Source: an uncultured Alistipes sp.
GTDB lineage: Bacteria; Bacteroidota; Bacteroidia; Bacteroidales; Rikenellaceae
Length of the DNA: 64,000 nt
NCBI GenBank assembly: GCA_944320685.1
Contig: CALUIK010000004.1
Coordinates: 62,001-126,000 of the forward strand
Reading direction: 5' to 3'
Positions 1-9,367 of this stretch are shown here, piece after piece (position 1 is the first letter of the stretch; each line of letters begins with the position of its first letter). The notes under the pieces were generated by a model, which saw only the letters and a list, made by a program, of their open reading frames with translations, searched no databases and was not told the DNA's origin. The position numbers and the translations under genes were made by a program.

Positions 1-2931
1 TGGGGATACACGCCGCTCGAGTCGATCGCCTTCTCGGTACCGACTGTTACGTCGAACCTTTCGGGATTCGGCCTTTGGGCCGTGAAGCAGGCCGACCATG
101 CCGGTGTGGAGGTTATCCGCCGCGATGACAACAACGATACATATGCCGTCGAGCAGGTGGTGGATGCGACGCTGCGTTTCATGCAGCTCGACAGCGAGCA
201 TGTCGAGGCAGTGCGCCGCTCGGCCGGCGAGATGTCGAAACTGGCGCTGTGGGACAAGTTCTTCGTGCATTACGAGCGTGCCTATGCCGAGGCCATTGAT
301 AACGCCATAGCCCGTACCAACCGAACGGTAGGCGACGGCGGAAACTATACCGAGCAGATCAATTTCGTGCGGCAGCAGCTCATATCGAACAAGCCCTCGT
401 GGCATCGCATGATGGTGGAGAAGCGTCTGCCGTCGCGCCTGCATGCCTTGGAGACCATCTCGAGAAACCTGTGGTGGTGCTGGACCCAGGATGCGCGCGA
501 CCTGTTCGAGAGCGTCGACCCCGAATTGTGGAACGAGGTCGAGCGCAACCCCATCGCGCTGATCGACAAACTATCGCTCAAGCGTATCGACGAACTGGAG
601 AAGGATGCCGAGTTCCTCGCGCGTCTGGATTCGGTGAGCGCGCAACTCGAAGCATATATGTCGGAGGAGCCCGATCCGTCGTGCCCCAAGGTGGCATATT
701 TCTCGATGGAGTACGGCCTGCACTCGTCGCTCAAGATATATTCCGGAGGTTTGGGCATCCTTGCCGGCGACTACCTCAAGGAGGCGTCGGACAAGAACCA
801 TCCCATGGTGGCCGTAGGCCTTCTCTACCGTTACGGCTACTTTACGCAGCGGTTATCGTCGCAGGGCAGTCAGGTCGCCACATACGAGGCGCAGAACTTT
901 TTCAAGCTGCCCATATCGCCCGTGCGCGACGATGTCGGCAACTGGGTGTCGATACAGATAGCATTCCCGGGACGTACGCTTTCGGCCCGTATATGGAAGT
1001 GTCAGGTTGGCCGCACGGCGCTCTACCTGCTCGATACGGACTATGAGGCGAACCTCGAGGAGGACCGTCAGATAACCTATTACCTCTACGGCGGCGACTG
1101 GGAGAACCGTCTCAAGCAGGAGCTGTTGCTGGGCGTGGGCGGTATCCGCGCCCTTACGAAGATGGGCATACGCCAGGAGGTGTACCACTGCAACGAGGGA
1201 CATGCCGCATTTATCGGCATCGAGCGCATACGCAACCTCATCGCCAAGAAGCGTCTCACATTCTCGGAGGCGCTGGAGGTGGTGCGTTCGTCGTCGCTGT
1301 TCACGACGCACACCCCGGTTCCGGCGGGGCACGACGCCTTCCCCGAGACGATGATGCGCCAGTACATGTCGCACTATCCCGACGTGTTGGGCATTACGTG
1401 GGAGCAGTTCATCAACCTCGGCAAGACCAACCCGAATGATCCGAACGAGCGTTTCTCGATGTCGGTTCTGGCCTGCAACCTCTCGCAGGAAGTGAACGGC
1501 GTGTCGTGGCTGCACGGCGAGGTGTCGAAGGATATTTTGGGCAACATGTGGCCCGGGTATTTCAAGAACGAGCTGCACATAGGATATGTTACCAACGGCG
1601 TGCACTTCCCCACGTGGGTCGCATCGAACCTGCGCCGTCTCTACGCCCGTTATTTCCCGAAGGGCTTCGAGGGCCACGTATACGACATCCCCGAATGGCA
1701 GAATGTACACAAGATCTCTGACGAGGAGCTGTGGAACGAACGCATGATCCTCAAGGACCGCCTTATAAACCACATACGCAAACTCTACAGCGACCCCAAG
1801 CAGGTGCGTTTCGACTCGCCGCGACAGATGGTGCAGATCGTCGAGCGTATCCGTCCCGATGTGCTGACGATAGGTTTTGCGCGCCGCTTCGCTACGTACA
1901 AGCGCGCCTACCTGCTCTTTACCAATCTGGAGCGCCTGTCGGCCCTCGTGAACAACAAGGAGCATCCCGTGCAGTTCATATTCGCGGGCAAGGCCCACCC
2001 GAACGACAAGCCCGGACAGGACCTCATAAAGCGTATCGTCGAGGTGTCGTCGATGCCGGAGTTCGTGGGCAAGATCGTCTTCCTGCAGAATTACGACATG
2101 GAGCTTGCGCGCCGCATGGTGCAGGGTGTGGACGTATGGCTCAACACTCCGACGCGTCCGCTGGAGGCGTCGGGCACCTCGGGCGAGAAGTGCGTCATGA
2201 ACGGCGTGCTTCAGTTCTCCGTGCTCGACGGCTGGTGGGTCGAGGGGTACAAGGAGGGCGCCGGCTGGATGCTGCCGCAGGAGCGTTCGTTCACCGACCA
2301 GAAGTTCCAAGACGAACTCGACGCCGAGATGATATACAACACCATCGAGGATCAGATCGTGCCGCTCTATTACGACCGCGGGACTGACGGCATACCCCAC
2401 GGATGGGTGAACTCGGTGAAGAACTGTATCTCGGACATAGCTTCGAACTTTACAACCAACCGCATGCTCATCGACTACGAGAACCGTTTTTACAACAAAC
2501 TGGCATCCCGCAAGAGCGACATGGTGGCCGACAACTACCGCATGGCGCGCGAGATCGCCGCATGGAAGCGCAAGGTGTCTGCAGCATGGGACGACGTGAA
2601 GATACTCAACGTCCAGCGTGTGGAGATCGACACGGAGGCGATCTTCGTGGACAAGACCTACCACTACGAAATATCGCTCAACATAGGCACGTTGAGCCCC
2701 GAGGATATAGGCGCCGAACTGGTCATCGCGCAGCAGATCGAGGCGGGCAGCAAGGCCAATGTGCTGGGAACCAAGGCGCTTGAATTGAGCAACGTCTCGG
2801 GCCGCGAGGTGGTACTGTCGGTGGACTATACGCCGGACCGCACGGGTACGTTCGACGTGGCTATCCGCGTCTACCCGAAGAACGACCGCCTGCCGCACCG
2901 CATGGACTTCGCGCTGGTCAAGTGGGCATAG
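1..2931 (+). CDS. glycogen synthase (GT3)/alpha-glucan phosphorylase (GT35) fusion, 5' partial
   Basis: The reading frame is open from base 1, so the start lies outside the window. The first 27 codons read WGYTPLESIAFSVPTV followed by TSNLSGFG, which matches the C-terminal nucleotide-sugar-binding loop of eukaryote-type GT3 glycogen synthase. From about base 420 the protein is an alpha-glucan phosphorylase: the N-terminal region has ISRNLWWCW and FSMEYGL, and the pyridoxal-phosphate lysine sits in GTSGEKC (Lys codon 2188-2190; most relatives have GTSGMK). The C-terminus has a short beta-rich extension ending at the TAG at 2931. One chain would therefore both build alpha-1,4-glucan and cleave it phosphorolytically. 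It heads a block of glycogen genes; 124 bp separate it from the debranching enzyme. The visible GT3 part is short, so synthase activity cannot be judged here. Confidence 0.93.
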   Translation, partial: WGYTPLESIAFSVPTVTSNLSGFGLWAVKQADHAGVEVIRRDDNNDTYAVEQVVDATLRFMQLDSEHVEAVRRSAGEMSKLALWDKFFVHYERAYAEAIDNAIARTNRTVGDGGNYTEQINFVRQQLISNKPSWHRMMVEKRLPSRLHALETISRNLWWCWTQDARDLFESVDPELWNEVERNPIALIDKLSLKRIDELEKDAEFLARLDSVSAQLEAYMSEEPDPSCPKVAYFSMEYGLHSSLKIYSGGLGILAGDYLKEASDKNHPMVAVGLLYRYGYFTQRLSSQGSQVATYEAQNFFKLPISPVRDDVGNWVSIQIAFPGRTLSARIWKCQVGRTALYLLDTDYEANLEEDRQITYYLYGGDWENRLKQELLLGVGGIRALTKMGIRQEVYHCNEGHAAFIGIERIRNLIAKKRLTFSEALEVVRSSSLFTTHTPVPAGHDAFPETMMRQYMSHYPDVLGITWEQFINLGKTNPNDPNERFSMSVLACNLSQEVNGVSWLHGEVSKDILGNMWPGYFKNELHIGYVTNGVHFPTWVASNLRRLYARYFPKGFEGHVYDIPEWQNVHKISDEELWNERMILKDRLINHIRKLYSDPKQVRFDSPRQMVQIVERIRPDVLTIGFARRFATYKRAYLLFTNLERLSALVNNKEHPVQFIFAGKAHPNDKPGQDLIKRIVEVSSMPEFVGKIVFLQNYDMELARRMVQGVDVWLNTPTRPLEASGTSGEKCVMNGVLQFSVLDGWWVEGYKEGAGWMLPQERSFTDQKFQDELDAEMIYNTIEDQIVPLYYDRGTDGIPHGWVNSVKNCISDIASNFTTNRMLIDYENRFYNKLASRKSDMVADNYRMAREIAAWKRKVSAAWDDVKILNVQRVEIDTEAIFVDKTYHYEISLNIGTLSPEDIGAELVIAQQIEAGSKANVLGTKALELSNVSGREVVLSVDYTPDRTGTFDVAIRVYPKNDRLPHRMDFALVKWA

Positions 2932-3015
2932 ACGCTGCTGTCCGCAAGGGCCTTTTTAAAGAATTTTAAATAGGTAAAAAAAAGGAAAAAGGCATCGCTT
3001 TACGGAATATTTTAT

Positions 3016-3023
3016 TAACTTTG
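3016..3023 (+). promoter_or_regulatory. candidate promoter -7 element for the debranching-enzyme operon
   Basis: TAACTTTG fits the Bacteroidetes -7 consensus TAnnTTTG and lies 33 bp before the debranching-enzyme start. No good -33 TTTG is visible at the expected spacing, so this is a half-site call. Confidence 0.4.
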
Positions 3024-3055
3024 GTTAGGAATGATAATTTTTCAAGGATTGAGAT

Positions 3056-5173
3056 ATGTCTGCACTTACATTTGACAAGAGCGAGTTGGGCAATCTGGAG
3101 TATTCGCTCCAGCGCGAGATGCTCGCTACGGACCGTAAGGGCGGTTATATGAGCACGACGATCGTGTGCTGCAATACCCGCAAGTACCACGGACTGATGG
3201 TGGCGCCGATCGACGAGAGCGACGAGACGTATGTGCTGCTGTCGTCTTTGGACGAGACGGTGATACAGCACAACCAATCGTTCAATCTGGCTCTGCACCG
3301 TTACAAAGGCGTATACGAACCGCGCGGTCACAAGTACATCACGGATTTCGAATATACGCCCACGCCTACGATCACCTATCGCGTGGGAGGTGTGATCCTG
3401 CGCAAGGAGCTGCTGTGGATACACAAGCGTACGCAGCTCATGATCCGTTATACGCTGGTGGACGCCCATTCGGATACGACGCTGCGCCTGCGCCCCTTCT
3501 TCGCCTTCCGTAACAAGCATTCGCTTTCGAAGGCCAACATGGAGGCAAATGGCCGTTCGTACCCCATACAGGGCGGTGTCAAGTGCCGCCTTTACGAGGG
3601 TTATCCGTGGCTCTATCTGCAGACCGACAAGGCGGATGCTGAATTCGTTGCCGCCCCCGACTGGTATTACGGTTTCGAATACCCCGAGGAGATCAAGCGC
3701 GGTTATGACGGTTACGAGGACCTGCTTACTACGGGTTATTTCGAGATGCATATCAAGAAGGGTGAGAGCGTGATATTCTCTGCGGCAACTGACGAGATGG
3801 CCACGAGCCAGACCATTACCGAGATATATGAGGCGTCGCTTGCCCGCCGTACGCATAAGATCGATTTCCTGAGCTGCCTGCACCATTCGGCGCGGCAGTT
3901 TGTCGTGCGCCGCCCGGGCGGCCGTACTGAGATGATCGCCGGCTACCCGTGGTACGGTTCCGTAGGCCGCGATACCTTTATCGCGCTTCCGGGCGTTGTG
4001 CTCGAACAGGGTTATAAGGAGGACTGCATGGATGTCCTCGACACCATGGTCCGCGGCATGCGCGACGGCGATTTTGCAGGGTCGGCTTCGGCATGGGTTG
4101 CGGCGGATGCCCCGCTGTGGTTCTTCTGGACGCTGCAGAACCTTGAAAAACATATCGGCGCCAAAGAGATATGGTCGCGTTACGGCGAGGCCATGAAATC
4201 GGTGCTTGAGGCCTACCGCCGCGGTTTCGGCGGCCGCGTGGTCCTGCATGACAACGGCCTGATATGGGCCGCCGCCGATGGCGAGGCCCTGACATGGATG
4301 AATACCAAGGTCGACGGCCGTCCCGTTGCCCAGCGCGCGGGCTACGCCGTGGAGATAGAGGCCCTGTGGTACAATGCCGTATGCTATACGCTCTATCTGG
4401 CGCGCAAGATGAAGGACAAGGATTTCGCCGAGCGCTGGGGTGACATGCCGCAGCGTACCAAGGGGTCGTTTATCGCGAAGTTCTGGCTTGGGAGCGATTA
4501 CCTTGCCGATTACGTGAACAACGACGAGGTAAACGATTTCCGCCGCTCGAACATGATTGTGGCTTGCGGTTTGGACTATACGATGCTCGACGAGGAGCAG
4601 GCAGCGAATGTCTTGAGCGTTGTCCGCCAGCACCTGCTGACGTCGCGGGGCCTGCGGTCGCTTTCGCCCCGCAATCCCCTTTACGAGCCGTCGTATGCCG
4701 ACGACCAGCGGTCGCAGGATCTTGCCAGCCGCAACGGTTCGATATGGATATGGCCTCTGATGTTCTACGTTAAGAGCTGCTTCGCCGTTCTGGGCGATCA
4801 GTTCTTGAGCCGCGCCGAAGAGATACTGGCCGCTTTCAATGACGAGATACAGACGGCATGTATCGGTTCGGTGAGCGAGTGTTTCGAGGGCGATCCCCCG
4901 TTCCATGCGCGTGGGTGCCTGTCGCAGGCTACGAGCGTCGGCGGACTGCTCTATATAAGCGATCTGGTCGAGTCGCACCGCAAGGGTGCCGCTCCGGCCA
5001 AGGGCGCCAAGAGCGCCAAGAGCGCGAAAACCGCGACGAAGAGCGCCGACAAGGCCAAGACTGCGGCCAAGAGCGCAGGCAGCGCCTCGGCCGGGAGCGC
5101 AAGGACGACAAAAACCGCCGCCGAGCCGAAAAAGGCCGCCCCCAAACGTACGAGCGCCGCAAAAAAGAAGTAA
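3056..5173 (+). CDS. glycogen debranching enzyme (amylo-alpha-1,6-glucosidase) with basic Ala/Lys tail
   Basis: 705 residues. The N-terminal domain (about 1-250) has the family hallmark ATDRKGGYMSTT, then NTRKYHGLMVAP. The GH133-type catalytic (alpha/alpha)6 domain follows, with GSVGRDTFIALPG near residue 306 and a C-terminal RGCLSQATSVGGLL. It would hydrolyse alpha-1,6 branch points left after phosphorolysis. Residues about 641-705 are an added low-complexity tail made almost only of Ala, Lys, Ser, Thr and Gly, resembling a histone-H1 or nucleoid-protein tail; it is not part of the normal fold. The next gene starts 24 bp downstream, so an operon with the GT4 and GH57 genes is likely. Confidence 0.92.
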   Translation: MSALTFDKSELGNLEYSLQREMLATDRKGGYMSTTIVCCNTRKYHGLMVAPIDESDETYVLLSSLDETVIQHNQSFNLALHRYKGVYEPRGHKYITDFEYTPTPTITYRVGGVILRKELLWIHKRTQLMIRYTLVDAHSDTTLRLRPFFAFRNKHSLSKANMEANGRSYPIQGGVKCRLYEGYPWLYLQTDKADAEFVAAPDWYYGFEYPEEIKRGYDGYEDLLTTGYFEMHIKKGESVIFSAATDEMATSQTITEIYEASLARRTHKIDFLSCLHHSARQFVVRRPGGRTEMIAGYPWYGSVGRDTFIALPGVVLEQGYKEDCMDVLDTMVRGMRDGDFAGSASAWVAADAPLWFFWTLQNLEKHIGAKEIWSRYGEAMKSVLEAYRRGFGGRVVLHDNGLIWAAADGEALTWMNTKVDGRPVAQRAGYAVEIEALWYNAVCYTLYLARKMKDKDFAERWGDMPQRTKGSFIAKFWLGSDYLADYVNNDEVNDFRRSNMIVACGLDYTMLDEEQAANVLSVVRQHLLTSRGLRSLSPRNPLYEPSYADDQRSQDLASRNGSIWIWPLMFYVKSCFAVLGDQFLSRAEEILAAFNDEIQTACIGSVSECFEGDPPFHARGCLSQATSVGGLLYISDLVESHRKGAAPAKGAKSAKSAKTATKSADKAKTAAKSAGSASAGSARTTKTAAEPKKAAPKRTSAAKKK

Positions 5174-5197
5174 CAGACAAAATTATAGGAGAAAAGA

Positions 5198-6511
5198 ATG
5201 AGAGTATTAATGTTTGGGTGGGAGTTCCCTCCCCATATAGCTGGCGGTTTGGGTACGGCCTGTTATGGGATGACCCGCGGATTGGCGCATAACGGCGTGG
5301 ATGTGACGTTCGTTATGCCGCATGCTTCGGGCGATGAGGATGAGCGTTTCGTCAAGGTGCTCAATGCGAGCGACGTGGACGCACTCTACTGCGATTCGGC
5401 GGTGGGCGGCGACGATATTATGCGCAAAATATCGTTCATCCACATCGATTCGAACATGGTTCCCTACATATCGCCGGAGGAGTTCGCCTCATACCGCAGC
5501 GAGTATGAAAAGACGGGACGCAAACTTTGGGAAAGAGAGGGTGACAGCTGGACGCAGCGTTACAACTTCTCGGGCCGCTACGGCGCCAACCTTATGGAGG
5601 AGGTCGCGCGTTATGCCGTTGTTGCGGCGCAGGTGGCACGCAATCTGGAGGGACAGTTCGACGTGATACACGCGCACGACTGGCTGACATATTTCGCCGG
5701 TATCGCCGCAAAAAGGGTTTCGGGCAAGCCGCTGGTGGTGCATATGCACGCTACGGAGTACGACCGTTCGGGCGAGAACATAAATACGCAGACCTATGCC
5801 ATCGAGCGTGCCGGCATGATGGCTGCCGACAAGGTCATCGCCGTGTCGAACCTCACGCGCAAGATCGTCATCGACCGTTACGGCATTCCGGCCGACAAGG
5901 TCGTTACGGTGCACAACGCGGTGCGTTTCGCAGAGAGCGACAGCGTCGCACCCGAGCGTGGCGTCGACGACAAGATCGTCACCTTCCTCGGCCGTATCAC
6001 CTACCAGAAGGGCCCCGATTACTTTGTCGAGGCTGCGGCGAAGGTGCTCAAGCGCGTCCCCAACGTGCGTTTCGTGATGGCCGGCTCGGGCGACATGATG
6101 AACCATGTGATCCGCCGCGTGGCGCGTCTGGGCATAGCCGACCGTTTCCACTTCACCGGCTTCCTCAAGGGGGAGGACGTGCACCGCATGTTCCAGCTTT
6201 CGGACGTATACATCATGCCCTCGGTGTCGGAGCCGTTCGGTATCTCGCCGCTGGAAGCGATGCGTTCGAACGTACCAGTTATTATCTCGAAGCAGAGCGG
6301 TGTGGCCGAGGTGCTCGATTATGCCGTGAAGGTCGATTACTGGGATGTCGACGCCATGGCCGATGCCATCTACGGTTTCGTGAAGTATCCCGCCCTGTCG
6401 AAGATGTTCGCCAAGAAGGGGCTCGAGGAGGTCACGGGCCTGAAATGGAATAATGCCGCCGCCAAGATCAAGGCGGTTTACGAGGCGGCGATTAATGAGA
6501 GCAGGAAATAA
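5198..6511 (+). CDS. GT4 glycosyltransferase, glycogen/starch-synthase-like
   Basis: 437 residues with a GT-B fold. The N-terminus MRVLMFGWEFPPHIAGGLG carries the GGLG acceptor-site motif of starch/glycogen synthases and GT4 enzymes. VIHAHDWLT is typical of the N-domain, and the C-domain has FLGRITYQKGPD and the E-x7-E-like motif SEPFGISPLEA that binds nucleotide sugar. It lies between the debranching enzyme (24 bp upstream) and the GH57 amylase (18 bp downstream), so a role in alpha-glucan synthesis or elongation is inferred. The exact donor and acceptor cannot be read from the sequence. Confidence 0.88.
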   Translation: MRVLMFGWEFPPHIAGGLGTACYGMTRGLAHNGVDVTFVMPHASGDEDERFVKVLNASDVDALYCDSAVGGDDIMRKISFIHIDSNMVPYISPEEFASYRSEYEKTGRKLWEREGDSWTQRYNFSGRYGANLMEEVARYAVVAAQVARNLEGQFDVIHAHDWLTYFAGIAAKRVSGKPLVVHMHATEYDRSGENINTQTYAIERAGMMAADKVIAVSNLTRKIVIDRYGIPADKVVTVHNAVRFAESDSVAPERGVDDKIVTFLGRITYQKGPDYFVEAAAKVLKRVPNVRFVMAGSGDMMNHVIRRVARLGIADRFHFTGFLKGEDVHRMFQLSDVYIMPSVSEPFGISPLEAMRSNVPVIISKQSGVAEVLDYAVKVDYWDVDAMADAIYGFVKYPALSKMFAKKGLEEVTGLKWNNAAAKIKAVYEAAINESRK

Positions 6512-6529
6512 TAAAACACGATAAAGGCT

Positions 6530-7750
6530 ATGAAGACAGTTTGTTTGTATTTTCAGGTACACCAGCCGTGGCGACTGAAAATCTACCGTTTTTTCAATAT
6601 CGGTAAGGATCACAATTACCTTGACGACTTTACCAACCGCGCCATAATGCAGAAGGTGGCGCGCCAGTGCTACCTGCCCATGAATGCGCTGTTGTTGAAG
6701 CTCATCAAGGAGAACAAGGGTGCGTTCAAGTGTACGTTCTCGATAACCGGATCGGTTGTCGAACAGATGCGCGCCTATGCGCCCGAGGTGCTTGACTCGT
6801 TCCGTGCTTTGGCGGAGACGGGGCATGTGGAGTTCCTTGCCGAGACCTATTCCCACTCGCTGGCGTCGCTGGCATCGAAAGAGGATTTCGTCGAGCAGGT
6901 CAAGCTGCATGCAGCTATGATAAAGAAGGAATTCGGAAAGAGACCCACGGCGTTCCGCAATACGGAACTCATCTATTCGGACGCCATCGGCGAGATGGTG
7001 TCGGAGATGGGATACAAGACCATTCTGGCCGAAGGTGCGAAGCATGTGTTGGGCTGGAAGTCTCCCGACTACATCTACACCAACGCCATAGATAACAGCC
7101 AGCGCGTGCTGTTGCGCAACTACAAGCTATCGGACGATATTGCATTCCGTTTCTCGAACAAGGGATGGGACCAGTATCCTCTTACGGCCGACAAGTTCGC
7201 ATCGTGGATCGAGGGCGAAGTAGGCGAGGTGGTCAACCTGTTCATGGATTACGAGACCTTCGGCGAGCACCAGAAGGCCGATACGGGGATCTTCGACTTC
7301 ATGAAGGCGTTGCCCAAGGCGGTGCTGGCGCACAAGGATATCAGGTTCGCTACGGTGAGCGAGACGGCCAAGTCGTCGCAGCCGGTAGGCGTGCTCCACT
7401 GCCCGCACGTGATGTCGTGGGCTGACGAGGAGCGTGACGTTACGGCATGGCTCGGCAACGAGTTGCAGAACGAGGCCTTCTCGAAACTCTATGCCCTGAA
7501 AGACAAGGTTAAGGCTTTGAAGAATAAGGATTTCGACTATGTGTGGAATTTCATGCAGACGTCGGATCACTTCTATTACATGGCGACGAAATGGCTGTCG
7601 GACGGTGACGTCCACTCGTATTTCAACCCTTACGGGTCGTCGTACGAGGCATTTATCAACTACATGAATGTCCTTTCGGACTTCGAGATCGAATTGGAGA
7701 AGGCGGTGACGGCCAAGAAGGCTCCCCGCAAGAGGGAGGTTGTGGCTTGA
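6530..7750 (+). CDS. GH57 family alpha-amylase/4-alpha-glucanotransferase-like
   Basis: 406 residues, no signal peptide, so probably cytoplasmic. GH57 landmarks are VHQPWRL near the N-terminus (conserved region 1, HQP), AETYSHSLASL (region 2), FRNTELIYSD (region 3, containing the nucleophile Glu) and LFMDYETFGEHQ (region 4, acid/base Asp). It is the last gene of the operon and is followed by a strong hairpin. Together with the debranching enzyme and GT4 it forms a set commonly conserved in Bacteroidetes for intracellular alpha-glucan handling. Hydrolase and transferase activities cannot be told apart from sequence alone. Confidence 0.9.
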   Translation: MKTVCLYFQVHQPWRLKIYRFFNIGKDHNYLDDFTNRAIMQKVARQCYLPMNALLLKLIKENKGAFKCTFSITGSVVEQMRAYAPEVLDSFRALAETGHVEFLAETYSHSLASLASKEDFVEQVKLHAAMIKKEFGKRPTAFRNTELIYSDAIGEMVSEMGYKTILAEGAKHVLGWKSPDYIYTNAIDNSQRVLLRNYKLSDDIAFRFSNKGWDQYPLTADKFASWIEGEVGEVVNLFMDYETFGEHQKADTGIFDFMKALPKAVLAHKDIRFATVSETAKSSQPVGVLHCPHVMSWADEERDVTAWLGNELQNEAFSKLYALKDKVKALKNKDFDYVWNFMQTSDHFYYMATKWLSDGDVHSYFNPYGSSYEAFINYMNVLSDFEIELEKAVTAKKAPRKREVVA

Positions 7751-7777
7751 GTACGGTACGCCGATAATGATTGAAAA

Positions 7778-7814
7778 CTTCGGCGCCACCTTTGGGTGGC
7801 GCCGAAGCTTTTTG
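7778..7814. terminator. bidirectional intrinsic terminator
   Basis: A perfect 13-bp stem (7778-7790 with 7795-7807) with a TTTG loop is followed by CTTTTTG on + and by a T-rich stretch on -. It sits between the convergent GH57 and GDPD genes. Confidence 0.85.
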
Positions 7815-7860
7815 CTCTCTTGCCGCATTGCGGCGTATGATTTCCGTTCCCTGTCGGACG

Positions 7861-8679
7861 CTACCGTGCCTCTACCCACGGCATGCTGCTGTCGAAGAAC
7901 TCCTTGACCTCGACGGCGCGGTCGCAGCAGAGGGCGTCGGCGCCCAAAGCTACGCCGAGGATGAAATCGTCGATCGACTGTCCGGGCCACAGCGAAACGA
8001 ACAGACCCGCCTCCTTGGCCTTGCGCACGGCGTCGCGGCTTGTGCCGCCCATGGTGCACCCGAGCCGTTTTATCCCCATATCGAGAGCCTCGCGTATGGT
8101 GTCGTCGCTGATGGGACGGCCTATTATCAACAGCAGGTCGGCATCGGGATGGAGGCGTTGCATCGTACGCAGGGCACGTTTGTCGCTCGATGTGAACAGG
8201 TATGTCGAACTTGCCGGTTTTCGGGACATGGCGATCGTGTAAAGGAGATCGCAATATTTCTCGAGTTGTGCCTCGTCATAGGCTGGGCTTGATGTCTTCA
8301 TCTCGAATTCGACGTACATCCCCTCCTTGTCGGCAAGCCATTTGCACAACTCGTCGAGGAAGAGTATGTCGTTGCCATGCTTGGTCTTCACCTTGCGGAT
8401 CTCTTTTGCCGTCATCTTCTCCACTTCGCCGTCACAGGGCGTGAGGCGCGCCAGAGAGGAGTCGTGCGATATGACCAGACGGCCGTCGGCTGTCATGCGT
8501 ATGTCGGTTTCGTAACCGCGTATTCCCTTGTCGTAGGTGGCCTGAAAGGCGGGCATGGTGTTCTCGTCGTATTCGAAGCGGCTGCCGCGGTGGGCGAAGA
8601 ACTGCACGCTGCGTCGTTCCTGTGCTTCGGCCGCGGCGATTGCTGCGAAGAGGGCCACGATGGCCATTATCTTTTTCAT
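7861..8679 (-). CDS. glycerophosphodiester phosphodiesterase, secreted
   Basis: 272 residues with an N-terminal signal peptide (hydrophobic 4-19, probable cleavage after AEA). The GDPD TIM-barrel signature is complete: H30-R31 in FAHRGS, ENT, E57-x-D59 in YETDIRM and H72-D73 in ISHD. It should hydrolyse glycerophosphodiesters in the periplasm or at the surface to glycerol-3-phosphate and an alcohol. It is last in the pyrH-TlpA-frr direction, 105 bp after frr, and shares the 3' terminator with the GH57 operon. Confidence 0.9.
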   Translation of the reverse strand: MKKIMAIVALFAAIAAAEAQERRSVQFFAHRGSRFEYDENTMPAFQATYDKGIRGYETDIRMTADGRLVISHDSSLARLTPCDGEVEKMTAKEIRKVKTKHGNDILFLDELCKWLADKEGMYVEFEMKTSSPAYDEAQLEKYCDLLYTIAMSRKPASSTYLFTSSDKRALRTMQRLHPDADLLLIIGRPISDDTIREALDMGIKRLGCTMGGTSRDAVRKAKEAGLFVSLWPGQSIDDFILGVALGADALCCDRAVEVKEFFDSSMPWVEAR

Positions 8680-8784
8680 ATGCTGATGTTCGGTTTTGGT
8701 GTTGGAAAAGATGCTGGCGGCGGATGCCGCCTGTTTGTATTGCCACTGTGCAGGCAGGGGCGTATTGGTTTCCCGCAGACGGGA

Positions 8785-9342
8785 TCAGACGGTCATGATC
8801 TCCTTTTCCTTGGCCTCCATCAGTACGTCGAGTTTCTTCGAGTACTTCTCCAGCAGTTTCTGCGACTGGGTTTCGCCGTCTTTCGATTCATCCTCGGGCA
8901 TTCCCTCCTTCTGTGCCTTCTTGAAGGCGTCTACGGCATCGCGGCGGGCGTTGCGCAGGCTTATGCGTGCGTTCTCGCCGATCGTGCGCACCTGCTTTAC
9001 CAACTCCTTGCGGCGCTCTTCCGTCAGTGGCGGGATAGATAGACGGATCTGTTCGCCGTTGTTCGAGGGGGTAAGGCCGATGTTCGAGTCGAGGATCGCT
9101 TTCTCGATGGTGCGGATCATATTCTTGTCCCACGGCTGTATGAGCACCGTCTTGGCATCGGGTACGGTGACGCTCGCCACGGCCGATACGGGCGACTGCG
9201 AGCCGTAGTAGTCGACATATACGCTGTTCAGGACATTGGTCGAGGCCTTGCCTGCGCGTACGTTGAGGAGCTCCTCCTCGAGGTGCTGTACCGTGCGCTC
9301 CATGCGATCGGTCGCCTCCTTGATGATGGTCTTGGTATCCAT
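8785..9342 (-). CDS. frr: ribosome recycling factor
   Basis: 185 residues, the usual RRF length. It opens with an N-terminal helix carrying VQHLEEELLNVRAGKAS, the conserved RRF tip region, and has SIPPLTEERRKELVKQV and IGENARISLRNARRDA in the triple-helix bundle. With EF-G it splits post-termination ribosomes. It lies 25 bp after the TlpA-like gene and shares its strand with pyrH, the usual partner of frr in bacterial genomes. Confidence 0.98.
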   Translation of the reverse strand: MDTKTIIKEATDRMERTVQHLEEELLNVRAGKASTNVLNSVYVDYYGSQSPVSAVASVTVPDAKTVLIQPWDKNMIRTIEKAILDSNIGLTPSNNGEQIRLSIPPLTEERRKELVKQVRTIGENARISLRNARRDAVDAFKKAQKEGMPEDESKDGETQSQKLLEKYSKKLDVLMEAKEKEIMTV

Positions 9343-9367
9343 AACTGTATGCTTAAAGTTTTCGTTT

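Noticed and set aside
853..2898. 681-codon open frame on the minus strand opposite the phosphorylase
   Set aside because: It is fully antisense to a clearly conserved gene, and its His/Arg/Val-rich composition is what a GC-rich codon bias produces on the opposite strand.
2966..4978. 670-codon minus-strand frame opposite the debranching enzyme
   Set aside because: Same antisense artefact; no recognisable domain.
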